DNA from: Acidobacteriaceae bacterium
Lineage (GTDB): Bacteria > Acidobacteriota > Terriglobia > Terriglobales > Acidobacteriaceae
Length of the DNA stretch: 10,436 nucleotides
NCBI GenBank assembly: GCA_027306745.1
Contig: DAHUZD010000200.1
Coordinates: 1 to 10,436 of the forward strand
Direction of reading: 5' to 3'
Positions within the stretch are counted from its first letter, which is position 1, and every line of letters begins with the position of its first letter. The translations under genes and the position numbers were made by a program. This document shows, piece by piece, positions 1 through 7,114 of the stretch. The notes under the pieces are model-generated. The model searched no databases and was not told the DNA's origin. It saw only the letters and a program-made list of their open reading frames with translations.

Positions 1-1
1 A

Positions 2-376
2 CTCTTCCGCTCGGTGGAGCCGGGCCAGGCGATTCCGCAGGACCTCTACGCAGCCGTGGCGGCGATTCTGGCCTTCCTCTACCGGCAGCGCATGCAGGAA
101 AAGATGCAGGCCGAGGAGCGAGAGCGCGCGCGCCAGCGCCACAATGCGGCCCGCACCACAGGGCGCTCTGGCACAGCCACGCGCTCTGCACAAACATCGC
201 AGCCAGAAACGGTGCGTGGCGAAACCGGGGAGCCTGCCGCCGCGCCGTCCTGGCTGCGCACGCCGCAGTTGCCGGCCGCGGCCGCCGCGTCGGATGCAGA
301 CGGAGCCAGCGGGAAGCCGACGGACAGGGATGACCCCGGAGATGATCCCAGGAATGACTTAGGAGAGAGCCAATGA
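2..376 (+). CDS. flhB: FlhB, flagellar export gate/substrate-switch protein (C-terminal part only)
   Basis: The gene enters from the left edge; the frame is open from base 2, and the GTG at base 14 is an internal valine codon, not a start. The first 30 visible residues (LFRSVEPGQAIPQDLYAAVA, then AILAFLYRQR) match the end of the FlhB cytoplasmic domain, which in the family helps switch export from rod/hook proteins to filament proteins. The membrane domain and the NPTH self-cleavage site lie outside the window. FlhB normally stops soon after this point, but here about 95 more residues follow: first a charged Glu/Arg/Gln helix-like stretch, then an Ala/Pro/Ser/Asp-rich, probably disordered tail. 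The stop codon (374-376) overlaps the flhA start in an ATGA arrangement, so the two genes are probably translationally coupled. Identity is firm from the first 30 residues and the position before flhA; the role of the tail is unknown. Confidence 0.85.
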   Translation, partial: LFRSVEPGQAIPQDLYAAVAAILAFLYRQRMQEKMQAEERERARQRHNAARTTGRSGTATRSAQTSQPETVRGETGEPAAAPSWLRTPQLPAAAAASDADGASGKPTDRDDPGDDPRNDLGESQ

Positions 377-2697
377 GTACGCAGGCCGTGGCACAAAACG
401 CAACCAAACCCGCTCCGGTGGCGGCCAAGGCGCTCGCGCCGGGCGCAGCCAAACCTGGCGCGCCGTCCACGCCCGCCAACGCGCAGACGCAGGGCAGTGC
501 GCCTGCCGCCGCGGGGCTGGCGAAGCTGTTGACGCCGGAGGCGGCCAAGCGCATTCACGAAATGCTGTTGCCCGGCACGGCCATCAGCATGGTGCTGGTG
601 ATGCTGATCCCGCTGCCGGCCTTTGCGCTGGACATGCTGCTGGCGCTGTCGATTACCGCTTCGGTCATCGTCTTTTTGTCAGCGGTGCAATTGCGCCGCG
701 CCGTGGAGTTTTCCGTTTTTCCCACCGTGCTGCTTTTGCTCACGCTCTTCCGGCTCTCGCTCAACCTGGCCTCCAGCCGCAGAATTCTTCTGCATGGCAA
801 TGAAGGCACCGCTGCTGCCGGGCAGGTGATTCAATCCTTCGGCCAGTTTGTGGTGGGCGGCAATTACGTGGTGGGCTTCGTGCTCTTTCTAGCCTTGATC
901 GCCATTCAGTTCCTCGTCGTCAGCCATGGCGCGGTGCGCACGGCGGAGGTGACAGCGCGCTTCACACTGGACGCATTGCCGGGCAAGCAGATGGCCAGTG
1001 ACGCGGATCTGAATGCCGGACTCATCAACGATGTGACGGCCAAAAAACGCCGCGAGGCCATTGCACGCGAGGCCGAGTTTTACGGCGCGATGGACGGCGC
1101 AGCCCGCTTCAACCAGCGCGACTCGCTGGCGACGATTCTCATTACCTCCATCAACATTCTGGCCGGGCTGTTGATCGGCGTCTTCCAACAGAACATCGCC
1201 ATTGGCGAGGCGCTGAAAACCTACACAGTGCTCACCGTCGGCGACGGTCTGGCGACGATGATCCCCTCACTGCTTGTCTCCGTGGCCGGCGCTGTGGTGC
1301 TGACGCGGGCCTCATCGACGGCGGCCTCGCTCGGCGGAGAAATCGGCACGCAGCTCTTCAAACGCCGCTCCACGCTCTGGGTCGCCGCGGGTTTGCTGGC
1401 CGCCATGGCCTTGATCCCCGGCCTGCCCAAGCTGCCATTTCTGCTGCTCTCAGCCGGGCTGGGTTACATCGCCTATAAGCTGCCCGAGACGCCGGTCTTG
1501 ACGGAGGCCGAGGCTGCCGCCGCCGAATCCGCTGCGGCCAAACCGGCGGAGGCCGCCAAGGGGGACAATTTGGCTTCGCTGCTGCCGATGGATGATCTGA
1601 GCCTGGAGATTGGCTTCCAGTTGATTCCGCTCGTGGATGAAAAACAGGGTGGGCAAATGCTGCAACGGGTGCGCACACTGCGCCGTCATTTGGCAACAGA
1701 GTTGGGTTTCATCGTGCCGCCGGTGCACATCACCGACAACCTGCGCATCAAGCCACGCGAGTATCTGCTCTCACTGCGCGGCGTGGAGATTGCGCGTTGG
1801 CACACGGAGGGCAACTGCCTGCTGGCCGTGCACGCCGACCCCAAAGCGCGGCCCATCCCCGGCATTGAGACGCGCGAACCTGCCTTTGGCGTCAGCGCCC
1901 GCTGGATTCAACCGGTGTATGAGGATCAGGCCATCGCCGCGGGCTATTCGGTCGTTGATCCGACCACGGTGATCGGCACGCATCTGGGGGAGGTGATCCG
2001 CCGCGAGGCCCATCGCCTGCTCAGCCGCGCGGAGGTCAAGCGCCTGCTCGACTCCCTGAATGAGTCCCACCCCAAGCTGATCGAGGAACTGGTGCCCAAG
2101 CTGATGACCCTCGGCGAGGTGCAGCGCGTCTTGCAGCAGTTGCTGCGCGAGCACGTCTCCATCCGCGACCTGGGCGCGATTTTAGAGGTGGTGGTTGAGA
2201 CCGCGCCCAACAACAAAAACGTTGTGCATCTGGTGGAAACCATCCGGCAGGCCATGGGACACTCCATCGTGCAGCCGCTGCTGGATGGCGAAGGCGTGCT
2301 GAGGGCCTTTGTGCTGGAGACGGCGTTGGAAGAGGAGATCGTGTCGCTGCTCGACAACGAAGGCGCGCTGCGGATGCTCGGCGACGGCAGCCAGCCGGTG
2401 CGGGGCGCGGGCGGTTTTCTGCGCCGCATTGTCGAATCTTTGAAACGCCTAACCGGAGACGCTCCCACTTCGGCCATGCCCGTGCTTCTCTGTTCCAGTC
2501 CGGCGCGCTTTTATCTGCGCCGCTGGCTGGAGCCGGTGCTGCCGCGCATTACGGTGCTGGCTCCTGCTGAGATTCCCGCTGATGTGCGGGTGCGGTCGTT
2601 GGGCATGATTCGGGGCAGCGAGGTGCGCGCCGCCGGTACACAGGTGGCCGAGGCGCGAACTGGCGGCCTGCCAGTGCAAGAGGCGCAGACGGCCTAG
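373..2697 (+). CDS. flhA: FlhA, flagellar type III export gate protein
   Basis: This is a 774-residue FlhA, the integral membrane core of the flagellar export gate. Residues 1-50 are an Ala/Pro/Thr-rich extension ahead of the usual start of the family. Hydrophobic segments fall at about 70-105, 115-140, 160-185, 252-275, 290-312 and 335-368. The FHIPEP signature region is clear: LFRLSLNLASSR at 125-136, AEVTARFTLDALPGKQMASD at 191-210, DADLNAGLI at 210-218 and EFYGAMDGA at 235-243. The Asp at 250 matches the conserved cytoplasmic Asp needed for export in enteric FlhA. Residues 370-400 are an Ala/Glu linker to the cytoplasmic docking domain, which ends with the typical PVLLCSSPAR and EIPADVRVRSLG segments. 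The start is supported by AGGAG at 361-365, seven bases upstream and inside the end of flhB. A 54-base gap leads to fliA. Confidence 0.97.
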   Translation: MSTQAVAQNATKPAPVAAKALAPGAAKPGAPSTPANAQTQGSAPAAAGLAKLLTPEAAKRIHEMLLPGTAISMVLVMLIPLPAFALDMLLALSITASVIVFLSAVQLRRAVEFSVFPTVLLLLTLFRLSLNLASSRRILLHGNEGTAAAGQVIQSFGQFVVGGNYVVGFVLFLALIAIQFLVVSHGAVRTAEVTARFTLDALPGKQMASDADLNAGLINDVTAKKRREAIAREAEFYGAMDGAARFNQRDSLATILITSINILAGLLIGVFQQNIAIGEALKTYTVLTVGDGLATMIPSLLVSVAGAVVLTRASSTAASLGGEIGTQLFKRRSTLWVAAGLLAAMALIPGLPKLPFLLLSAGLGYIAYKLPETPVLTEAEAAAAESAAAKPAEAAKGDNLASLLPMDDLSLEIGFQLIPLVDEKQGGQMLQRVRTLRRHLATELGFIVPPVHITDNLRIKPREYLLSLRGVEIARWHTEGNCLLAVHADPKARPIPGIETREPAFGVSARWIQPVYEDQAIAAGYSVVDPTTVIGTHLGEVIRREAHRLLSRAEVKRLLDSLNESHPKLIEELVPKLMTLGEVQRVLQQLLREHVSIRDLGAILEVVVETAPNNKNVVHLVETIRQAMGHSIVQPLLDGEGVLRAFVLETALEEEIVSLLDNEGALRMLGDGSQPVRGAGGFLRRIVESLKRLTGDAPTSAMPVLLCSSPARFYLRRWLEPVLPRITVLAPAEIPADVRVRSLGMIRGSEVRAAGTQVAEARTGGLPVQEAQTA

Positions 2698-2751
2698 GCA
2701 ACGGCAGGCGGGCTGGGCAGGTTTCAGGGATACGAGCGGAAGGGAAGCGCG

Positions 2752-3735
2752 ATGCGGAAGAGCGGAATGCAAACAGAATCAGAGACGGCCCAACACCATG
2801 CCAGCCCTCTGGCGGCAACGTTGCAGGCCACGGCAGCCCAGGCGGCGCCGGTTGCGCCCCAGCGTTCGCCTGCGGAGATGAGCGCAGCCGAGCGCGAGGC
2901 CCTATTGCTCGAACACCTGCCCGTGGTGCGCTACATTGCGCGGCGCATCCATGAGCGTTTGCCCCAGCATGTGGAGATGGACGACCTGGTCAGCGCGGGC
3001 ATGGTGGGCTTGCTGGATGCCTTCAATAAATTCGACACCAATAAAAACGTACAGTTCCGCAGCTATGCGCAATTCCGCGTGCGCGGGGCCATTTTGGACA
3101 GTCTGCGCACGCTCGACTGGAGTCCGCGGGAGCTGCGCCGCAAGGGCCGCGCCATTGAAGAGGCCATCCAAACGCTGACCGCTCGCATGGGCCGCACACC
3201 GCAGGAAAATGAAATCGCCGCGGAAATGGGCATTGCTCTCAGCGAGTATCAGCAGTTGCTGGGTGACTTGAAGGGGCTGGAGATCGGCAGCCTGCACGTC
3301 GAGCACACGGAAGACTCCGGCGAAGAGGAGCTGGCCTATGTTCCGAACAGTCCGGAGGACGACCCGCTCTTTCGCTGCTTGAAGGGCGAGATGCGCGAGC
3401 GCCTGGCCGCAGCCATCGGCGATTTGCCGGAAAAAGAACGGCTGGTGCTCACGCTTTACTACTACGAAGAAATGACCATGAAAGAGATTGGCCTCACGCT
3501 GAACGTGGTCGAGTCGCGCATCTCACAGATTCACTCCTCTGCCGTGCTGCACCTGCGCGCCAAGCTGGCCAGTGCGGCGCGCGGCAAGTCGTCGATGCGT
3601 CCGGCCACGGCGCAAATCGCGCAGTCGCGGCCTTCGCTGAACCAGGCTGTGGCTCCCATGCGGCCTGCGCCGGGAAAACTGCCCGCTGCTCCCGTGCAGG
3701 GTCGCAAGCCAGATGCGCGGCAGCGTCTGTGGTGA
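2752..3735 (+). CDS. fliA: FliA, flagellar sigma factor sigma-28
   Basis: This encodes the alternative sigma factor for late flagellar and chemotaxis genes. Region 2 spans about 50-133 (HLPVVRYIARRI, VEMDDLVSAGMVGLLDA, RSYAQFRVRGAILDSLR, then the family-typical DWSPRELRRKGR). Region 3 spans about 133-175 and region 4 about 218-272 (DLPEKERLVLTLYYYEEMTM with the helix-turn-helix ending SRISQIHSSA). At 327 residues it is longer than the usual 230-260: an Ala/Gln/Pro-rich leader of about 45 residues precedes region 2, and a basic Pro/Ala-rich tail of about 50 residues follows region 4. The ATG at 2752 is chosen because AGGGA (2741-2745) sits six bases upstream. ATGs at 2767 and 2797 would trim only leader residues. 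No flgM anti-sigma gene is visible here. The gene lies directly between flhA and fliM. Confidence 0.94.
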   Translation: MRKSGMQTESETAQHHASPLAATLQATAAQAAPVAPQRSPAEMSAAEREALLLEHLPVVRYIARRIHERLPQHVEMDDLVSAGMVGLLDAFNKFDTNKNVQFRSYAQFRVRGAILDSLRTLDWSPRELRRKGRAIEEAIQTLTARMGRTPQENEIAAEMGIALSEYQQLLGDLKGLEIGSLHVEHTEDSGEEELAYVPNSPEDDPLFRCLKGEMRERLAAAIGDLPEKERLVLTLYYYEEMTMKEIGLTLNVVESRISQIHSSAVLHLRAKLASAARGKSSMRPATAQIAQSRPSLNQAVAPMRPAPGKLPAAPVQGRKPDARQRLW

Positions 3736-3784
3736 TGGAGCCAAAAGCTGGGCAGGAAAAGAATTTTTATTGAGGTAGACGACA

Positions 3785-4762
3785 ATGGACAAGCCGCTGG
3801 CTCAGGATGAAATCGATGCACTCTTTCAGCAGGCGCGCACCAAGGCCGCTTCGCCCAAGGCTCAGGCGCGCAACCCGCGCATGCAACCCTTCAGCTTCTC
3901 GCGTGGCGGGCAGATCAACAACGAGCAGATGCGTGCCATCAGCCTGCTCAACGACATCTTTGCCCGCAATTTAACGCACAACCTGGGCGCGTTTCTGCGC
4001 ACCCACTTCAACGTCAACCTTGTCTCGGCCGAGCAGTTGCCCTACGACGAATTTTTACAGCGCATCCCGGACATCAGCTACGTCGGCTCGGTGCGGCTAG
4101 AGCCGATCGGTGCCATCTGTGTGCTGCAACTGGATCTGAATCTGGCCCTGCCCGTGATTGATCTGCTGCTGGGCGGCGAAGGCAAGCCAGCCACGGTGCG
4201 GGAGCTGACCGATATTGAAGAAACGATTCTGGGCAGCGTGGTGGAGATCATCTGTCGCGAATTGACGGCGGCCTGGCAGCCAGTCGGCCTCACCTTCAAA
4301 TTTGAAAAACGCCAGATGCAGACGCAGATCGCCCGTCTGATGGCCGTCACGGAGAAGACTCTCTCCGTCAGCTTTGAGATGCGCATGCCACAGGTGCAGG
4401 GAATTTTGAATCTCGCCTTTCCCTCGGTTGTGTCGAATACAATTTTGCGCCGCCTGATTACCGATTGGGGCCGCCAGAATCGCCGCCGCTCCCCGGAGAT
4501 GCTGGCGCGTGTGGAGCAGCGGGTGCAACAGGTGCGGTTGGGAGCCTCGTTGCAGTTGCCCTCTGTGCGCATCGCGGCCATGGAGCTGGAGTCGATGCAG
4601 CCAGGCACGGTGCTGCGTCTGGGGCTGGCCGCCACCACGCCCGCTGAGTTGCATGTGGCTGGCATGGCGCTCTTTCACGCGCTGCCGGTGCGGGCGGGCG
4701 AACACCGCGGGGCGCAGGTGGTTGGTCGCAACCATCCACTGCTCAATTTGTCCACGGAATAG
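3785..4762 (+). CDS. fliM: FliM, flagellar motor switch protein
   Basis: FliM (325 residues) is the middle layer of the cytoplasmic C-ring; it binds CheY-P, FliG and FliN. The N-terminus carries the CheY-P-docking peptide, here LAQDEIDALF at 5-14. A flexible linker leads to the middle domain, recognisable by PFSFSRGGQINNEQMRAI at about 35-52 and by the GGEG motif at 130-133, which in the family contacts FliG. The C-terminal SpoA-like domain covers about 245-325 and ends RNHPLLNLSTE. The start is secure: GAGG at 3772-3775 lies nine bases upstream and the protein begins exactly at the docking peptide. The gene is 49 bases after fliA and 114 bases before fliN. All hallmark residues of a working switch protein are present. 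Confidence 0.96.
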   Translation: MDKPLAQDEIDALFQQARTKAASPKAQARNPRMQPFSFSRGGQINNEQMRAISLLNDIFARNLTHNLGAFLRTHFNVNLVSAEQLPYDEFLQRIPDISYVGSVRLEPIGAICVLQLDLNLALPVIDLLLGGEGKPATVRELTDIEETILGSVVEIICRELTAAWQPVGLTFKFEKRQMQTQIARLMAVTEKTLSVSFEMRMPQVQGILNLAFPSVVSNTILRRLITDWGRQNRRRSPEMLARVEQRVQQVRLGASLQLPSVRIAAMELESMQPGTVLRLGLAATTPAELHVAGMALFHALPVRAGEHRGAQVVGRNHPLLNLSTE

Positions 4763-4796
4763 GAAACACGGAATAGCAAATAGAAATCGGGAATAT
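4753..4796 (+). repeat. Short degenerate tandem repeat across the fliM stop codon
   Basis: The ten bases CACGGAATAG occur at 4753-4762 and again at 4767-4776, a 14-base period. A decayed third unit, TCGGGAATAT, is at 4787-4796. The TAG ending the first copy is the fliM stop codon, so the first copy is coding (the final Thr-Glu plus stop) and the later ones are intergenic. The stretch is richer in A and T than the flanking genes. It looks like a local duplication or a short intergenic repeat; no function can be assigned. Confidence 0.6.
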
Positions 4797-4799
4797 CGA

Positions 4800-4880
4800 A
4801 TGCGCAGGATGAAAATCAAGCCGACGGCGAAGACAACGCTGGTAGGGGCAAGCACGGGGAACCAAGTGGAGCGAGTATGA
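4800..4880 (+). CDS. Possible 26-residue leader ORF overlapping the fliN start
   Basis: An open frame starts at the ATG at 4800 and ends at a TGA that overlaps the fliN start in an ATGA arrangement. The peptide is short and basic at its N-terminus (MRRMKIKPTAKT...). It fills most of the 114-base fliM-fliN gap. Translation through it would deliver ribosomes to fliN, as in other coupled gene pairs. There is no strong ribosome binding site upstream of 4800, although GGGA at 4789-4792 lies within range, and I know no family it belongs to. The same frame stays open backwards into fliM, so a chance ORF is quite possible. Low confidence as a real gene. Confidence 0.2.
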   Translation: MRRMKIKPTAKTTLVGASTGNQVERV

Positions 4881-5929
4881 CCATGGCCGGGCAGATACAA
4901 ATTTGGAGGGAAGAGTTGGAGCGTCTGCTCGAGCAGCGCTCTGGCGCGCAATGGACGGTGACCCATGAGGTGACCGAGCCGCGTCCAGTGCCGCTGTTCT
5001 ACAGCACGATCGCCATCACCGGCACTGCGCCGGGGGAGTTGAGCATTGCCATGCCCGGCGCGGAGCTGGTGCAGTTGGTGCAACTGGCAGCCCAGCAGGC
5101 GGCCGATCCGCAGGCTCCGCTGGATGAGGCGCTGCTGAGCGCCTGGAAGTCTTTGTTGGAGGCGACGCTGCCGCCTTTTGTCGCGCGTCTGCAAAGCGAG
5201 GGAACGGGAGAATTTCAGGCCGAGATCGGCTCCATGCAGGCCGCGGAGCCAGGGGAGTTGGATGCTTCGGGTGCGGCGGAGGCCGAGCCTGCGCAGGCAT
5301 ACACGCTGCGCAGCGGCGAGGTGGCCTTGAGCATTCGCCTGCGTGCCGTGCGCTTGGATGCAACGCAGCCCGCAGCTCAACCGGATGTCGTGCCGACGGA
5401 CACAGCGCAGGCAGACGCAGCCCCCATCGTCGCAGCTCAGGCCGAGACAATCCAAGCCGAAGCCGCCGCTGAACCCGCTTCCACGCAGAATTCCTCCCAG
5501 GCCGCCGCCGAGGCGGAGGCCGAGCGCCGCGCGCGCATGGCCGAGGCCGACCGGGTTGCGGCTGAGGAGATGGAACGCGCCGCCGCCGAAGCTGAAGAAC
5601 GCTCCGCATGGCGGCGCAACGGTGCCTCCACAGAGGAATCCAGCCCCTTCCGCACGCATCCTGAGCGGTTGAACCTGCTGCTGGATATTGAACTGGAGGC
5701 GACGCTGCGCTTTGGCGCGCTGGAGATGCCGCTGCGCAAGGTGCTGGAGCTGGGGCCGGGCGATGTGCTGCAACTGGACCGGCATGTCCAGGAGCCGGTG
5801 GATCTGGTCGTCGGCGACCGAATCGTCGCGCGCGGAGAAGTGGTTCTGGTGGGCGGCAACTTTGGCTTGCACGTGACGGAAGTCGCTGAGCCACGGCGCA
5901 GACTGGATTCGATCCGATCCTTGTTTTGA
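4877..5929 (+). CDS. fliN: FliN, motor switch protein with a large N-terminal extension (FliY-like layout)
   Basis: The C-terminal 80 residues (about 265-340) are a standard FliN SpoA domain: LLLDIELEATLRFGALEMPL, the VLELGPGDVLQLDR core, EPVDLVVGDRIVARGEVV and NFGLHVTEV. FliN forms the lower C-ring with FliM and also helps dock the export apparatus. Typical FliN is 100-150 residues; this one is 350. Residues 1-160 form an extra domain whose pattern (STIAITGTAPGELSIAMPGA, then a helix from about 83 to 108) is reminiscent of a decayed CheC/CheX fold, as in FliY, but without an E-x2-N phosphatase motif. Residues 160-262 are an Ala/Gln/Glu-rich linker with a likely helical stretch at about 209-245. 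The ATG at 4877 has GGAG at 4868-4871; the ATG at 4883 is an alternative that loses two residues. FliN is certain; the CheC-like reading of the N-domain is inference. Confidence 0.92.
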   Translation: MTMAGQIQIWREELERLLEQRSGAQWTVTHEVTEPRPVPLFYSTIAITGTAPGELSIAMPGAELVQLVQLAAQQAADPQAPLDEALLSAWKSLLEATLPPFVARLQSEGTGEFQAEIGSMQAAEPGELDASGAAEAEPAQAYTLRSGEVALSIRLRAVRLDATQPAAQPDVVPTDTAQADAAPIVAAQAETIQAEAAAEPASTQNSSQAAAEAEAERRARMAEADRVAAEEMERAAAEAEERSAWRRNGASTEESSPFRTHPERLNLLLDIELEATLRFGALEMPLRKVLELGPGDVLQLDRHVQEPVDLVVGDRIVARGEVVLVGGNFGLHVTEVAEPRRRLDSIRSLF

Positions 5930-5955
5930 TCGTTAGGGTTTGGATGGTTAGGGTT
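5928..5955 (+). repeat. Telomere-like direct repeat immediately after the fliN stop codon
   Basis: GTTAGGGTT occurs at 5932-5940 and 5947-5955, a 15-base period, and the match extends left as GAT at 5928 and 5943. The first copy begins within the fliN stop codon. The rest of the spacer is AT-rich with a run of seven T at 5973-5979 but no GC-rich stem before it, so it is not a usual terminator. The arrangement resembles the repeat at the fliM stop. No function is assigned. Confidence 0.6.
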
Positions 5956-5998
5956 CTGATAATTTGGAAATATTTTTTTGCAAGTGCGGGAGGGCATC

Positions 5999-7114
5999 AT
6001 GAAAAGTGCATCAACAGCCACGGCACAAACGGCGGTCGAGGCCGGTGGCAGCGGTCTGTTGTGGAACCGCAATCTGTCTTGGGAGCAGCGGGAGCAAAAC
6101 GCCCGCGAGCGCTATGCGCACGGTTTGCTGGGTCCGCTGCCGCTGCCAGAGAGCGCCACGACGCCCGACGCTGTGGCCTCGGAACGCACCTCGCGCCAGC
6201 CCTGGATGGGCGGCGAATCCTCATTCTTTGCCACCTGCATGAATCCCGATTGCCGCACCAACTGGCTGCGCCTGTGGCGGCGGCGGCAGGTGCCGCGCTT
6301 TGAAGGGCAGTGGGCCTGCAGCCCCGCCTGCATGGAGGTCTTCATCTCGGCAGCCGTGCTGCGTGAGCTAAACAGCGACATGCCCTGGGCGCCGCAGCCG
6401 CACCGCCATCGTATGCCGCTCGGCCTTATCCTGCTCGGCCAGGGCATCATCAGCGAAGAACAGTTGCGGCAGGCCCTGGACGCACAGCGCACCAGCGGCA
6501 AGGGCCGCATCGGACTTTGGCTGATGCGGCAAAGCGGCTTGAGCGAGGATCGCGTCACGCGTGCGCTGGCCCAGCAATGGGGCTGCCCGCTTTATCAGGT
6601 CACCGCGCACCAGCCGGAGAGTGTGGCCACCTTGGTGCCGCGTCTGTTTTTGGATAGCTATGGCATGTTGCCACTGCGTGTGGCCGGTGGCAAGGTGCTC
6701 CACCTGGGCTTTGAAGACCGAATCCAGTCCGCCGCCGCGCTGGCCATCGCGCGCATGACCGGCCTGCGCATTGAAACCGGCGTGGTGCCCTCCACTCAAT
6801 TTCTGCGTGCGCATGAGCGCATGATGGATGCTGCCTATCCGCGCACCGTGCTCACCGAGGCCTCCTCGGCCCAAAGCGCCATCGGCAAGATCACCGAAGC
6901 CGTCGAGCGCATTCGTCCACACGCTGCGCGATTAGTCCGACTGCACCAGTATCTCTGGCTGCGGATGTGGCGCACGCCCGTCACCGCGGGCGATGCGCGC
7001 TCCTCCGCGGCACAGGATGCGCCCGGCGCGCCATTGCCCGTGCCGCGGATCCATCAGGTGGAAGACTGGCTCTGCCGATATTCAGTTCACGACGATGCGG
7101 TTGGATATCAATAG
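5999..7114 (+). CDS. Stand-alone MshEN (T2SSE-N) domain protein with a four-Cys, probably zinc-binding, segment
   Basis: This 371-residue protein has no standard flagellar name. Residues 1-70 are a polar leader. C80-x4-C85 and C107-x3-C111 form a four-cysteine set typical of a small zinc-binding fold, with an Arg/Trp-rich loop between the pairs. Residues about 136-275 match the MshEN/T2SSE-N domain: two 24-residue units, 140-163 (PLGLILLGQGIISEEQ...) and 170-193 (RIGLWLMRQSGLSEDR...), each ending in Gln and separated by six residues, then LVPRLFLDSYGMLPLRVAGG and a TGLRIETGVVP strand. In MshE-type ATPases this domain binds cyclic di-GMP. The first unit has Pro in place of the leading Arg; the second has Ser in place of the central Gly. 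No Walker A or secretion ATPase domain follows. The start at 5999 is fixed by GGGAGGG four bases upstream; a frame extension to a TTG at 5978 is unlikely. The domain is clear; cyclic di-GMP binding and a motor role are inferred. Confidence 0.85.
   Translation: MKSASTATAQTAVEAGGSGLLWNRNLSWEQREQNARERYAHGLLGPLPLPESATTPDAVASERTSRQPWMGGESSFFATCMNPDCRTNWLRLWRRRQVPRFEGQWACSPACMEVFISAAVLRELNSDMPWAPQPHRHRMPLGLILLGQGIISEEQLRQALDAQRTSGKGRIGLWLMRQSGLSEDRVTRALAQQWGCPLYQVTAHQPESVATLVPRLFLDSYGMLPLRVAGGKVLHLGFEDRIQSAAALAIARMTGLRIETGVVPSTQFLRAHERMMDAAYPRTVLTEASSAQSAIGKITEAVERIRPHAARLVRLHQYLWLRMWRTPVTAGDARSSAAQDAPGAPLPVPRIHQVEDWLCRYSVHDDAVGYQ
7054..7081 (+). promoter_or_regulatory. Sigma-28-like promoter, distal copy upstream of cheY
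   Basis: GCCGATAT at 7074-7081 matches the flagellar sigma-28 -10 element GCCGATAA at seven of eight bases. TCAGGTGG at 7054-7061, twelve bases upstream, matches the -35 element TAAAGTTT at only four of eight. The site lies inside the last codons of the MshEN gene, about 195 bases before cheY. The -10 is good and the -35 weak, so this is a candidate only. Confidence 0.35.

Noticed and set aside
388..410. TGGCAC near the flhA start as a sigma-54 promoter
   Set aside because: The GC element does not fall at the required ten-base distance from GG, and the site is inside the coding region.
4097..5872. A 591-codon open frame on the - strand across fliM and fliN
   Set aside because: It is antisense to two well-supported genes, is rich in His, Gln, Leu and Arg as expected from reversed GC-rich codons, and shows no recognisable domain.
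5964..5980. T run after fliN as an intrinsic terminator
   Set aside because: The run of seven T is not preceded by a GC-rich inverted repeat, and the next gene starts at 5999 with a strong ribosome binding site.
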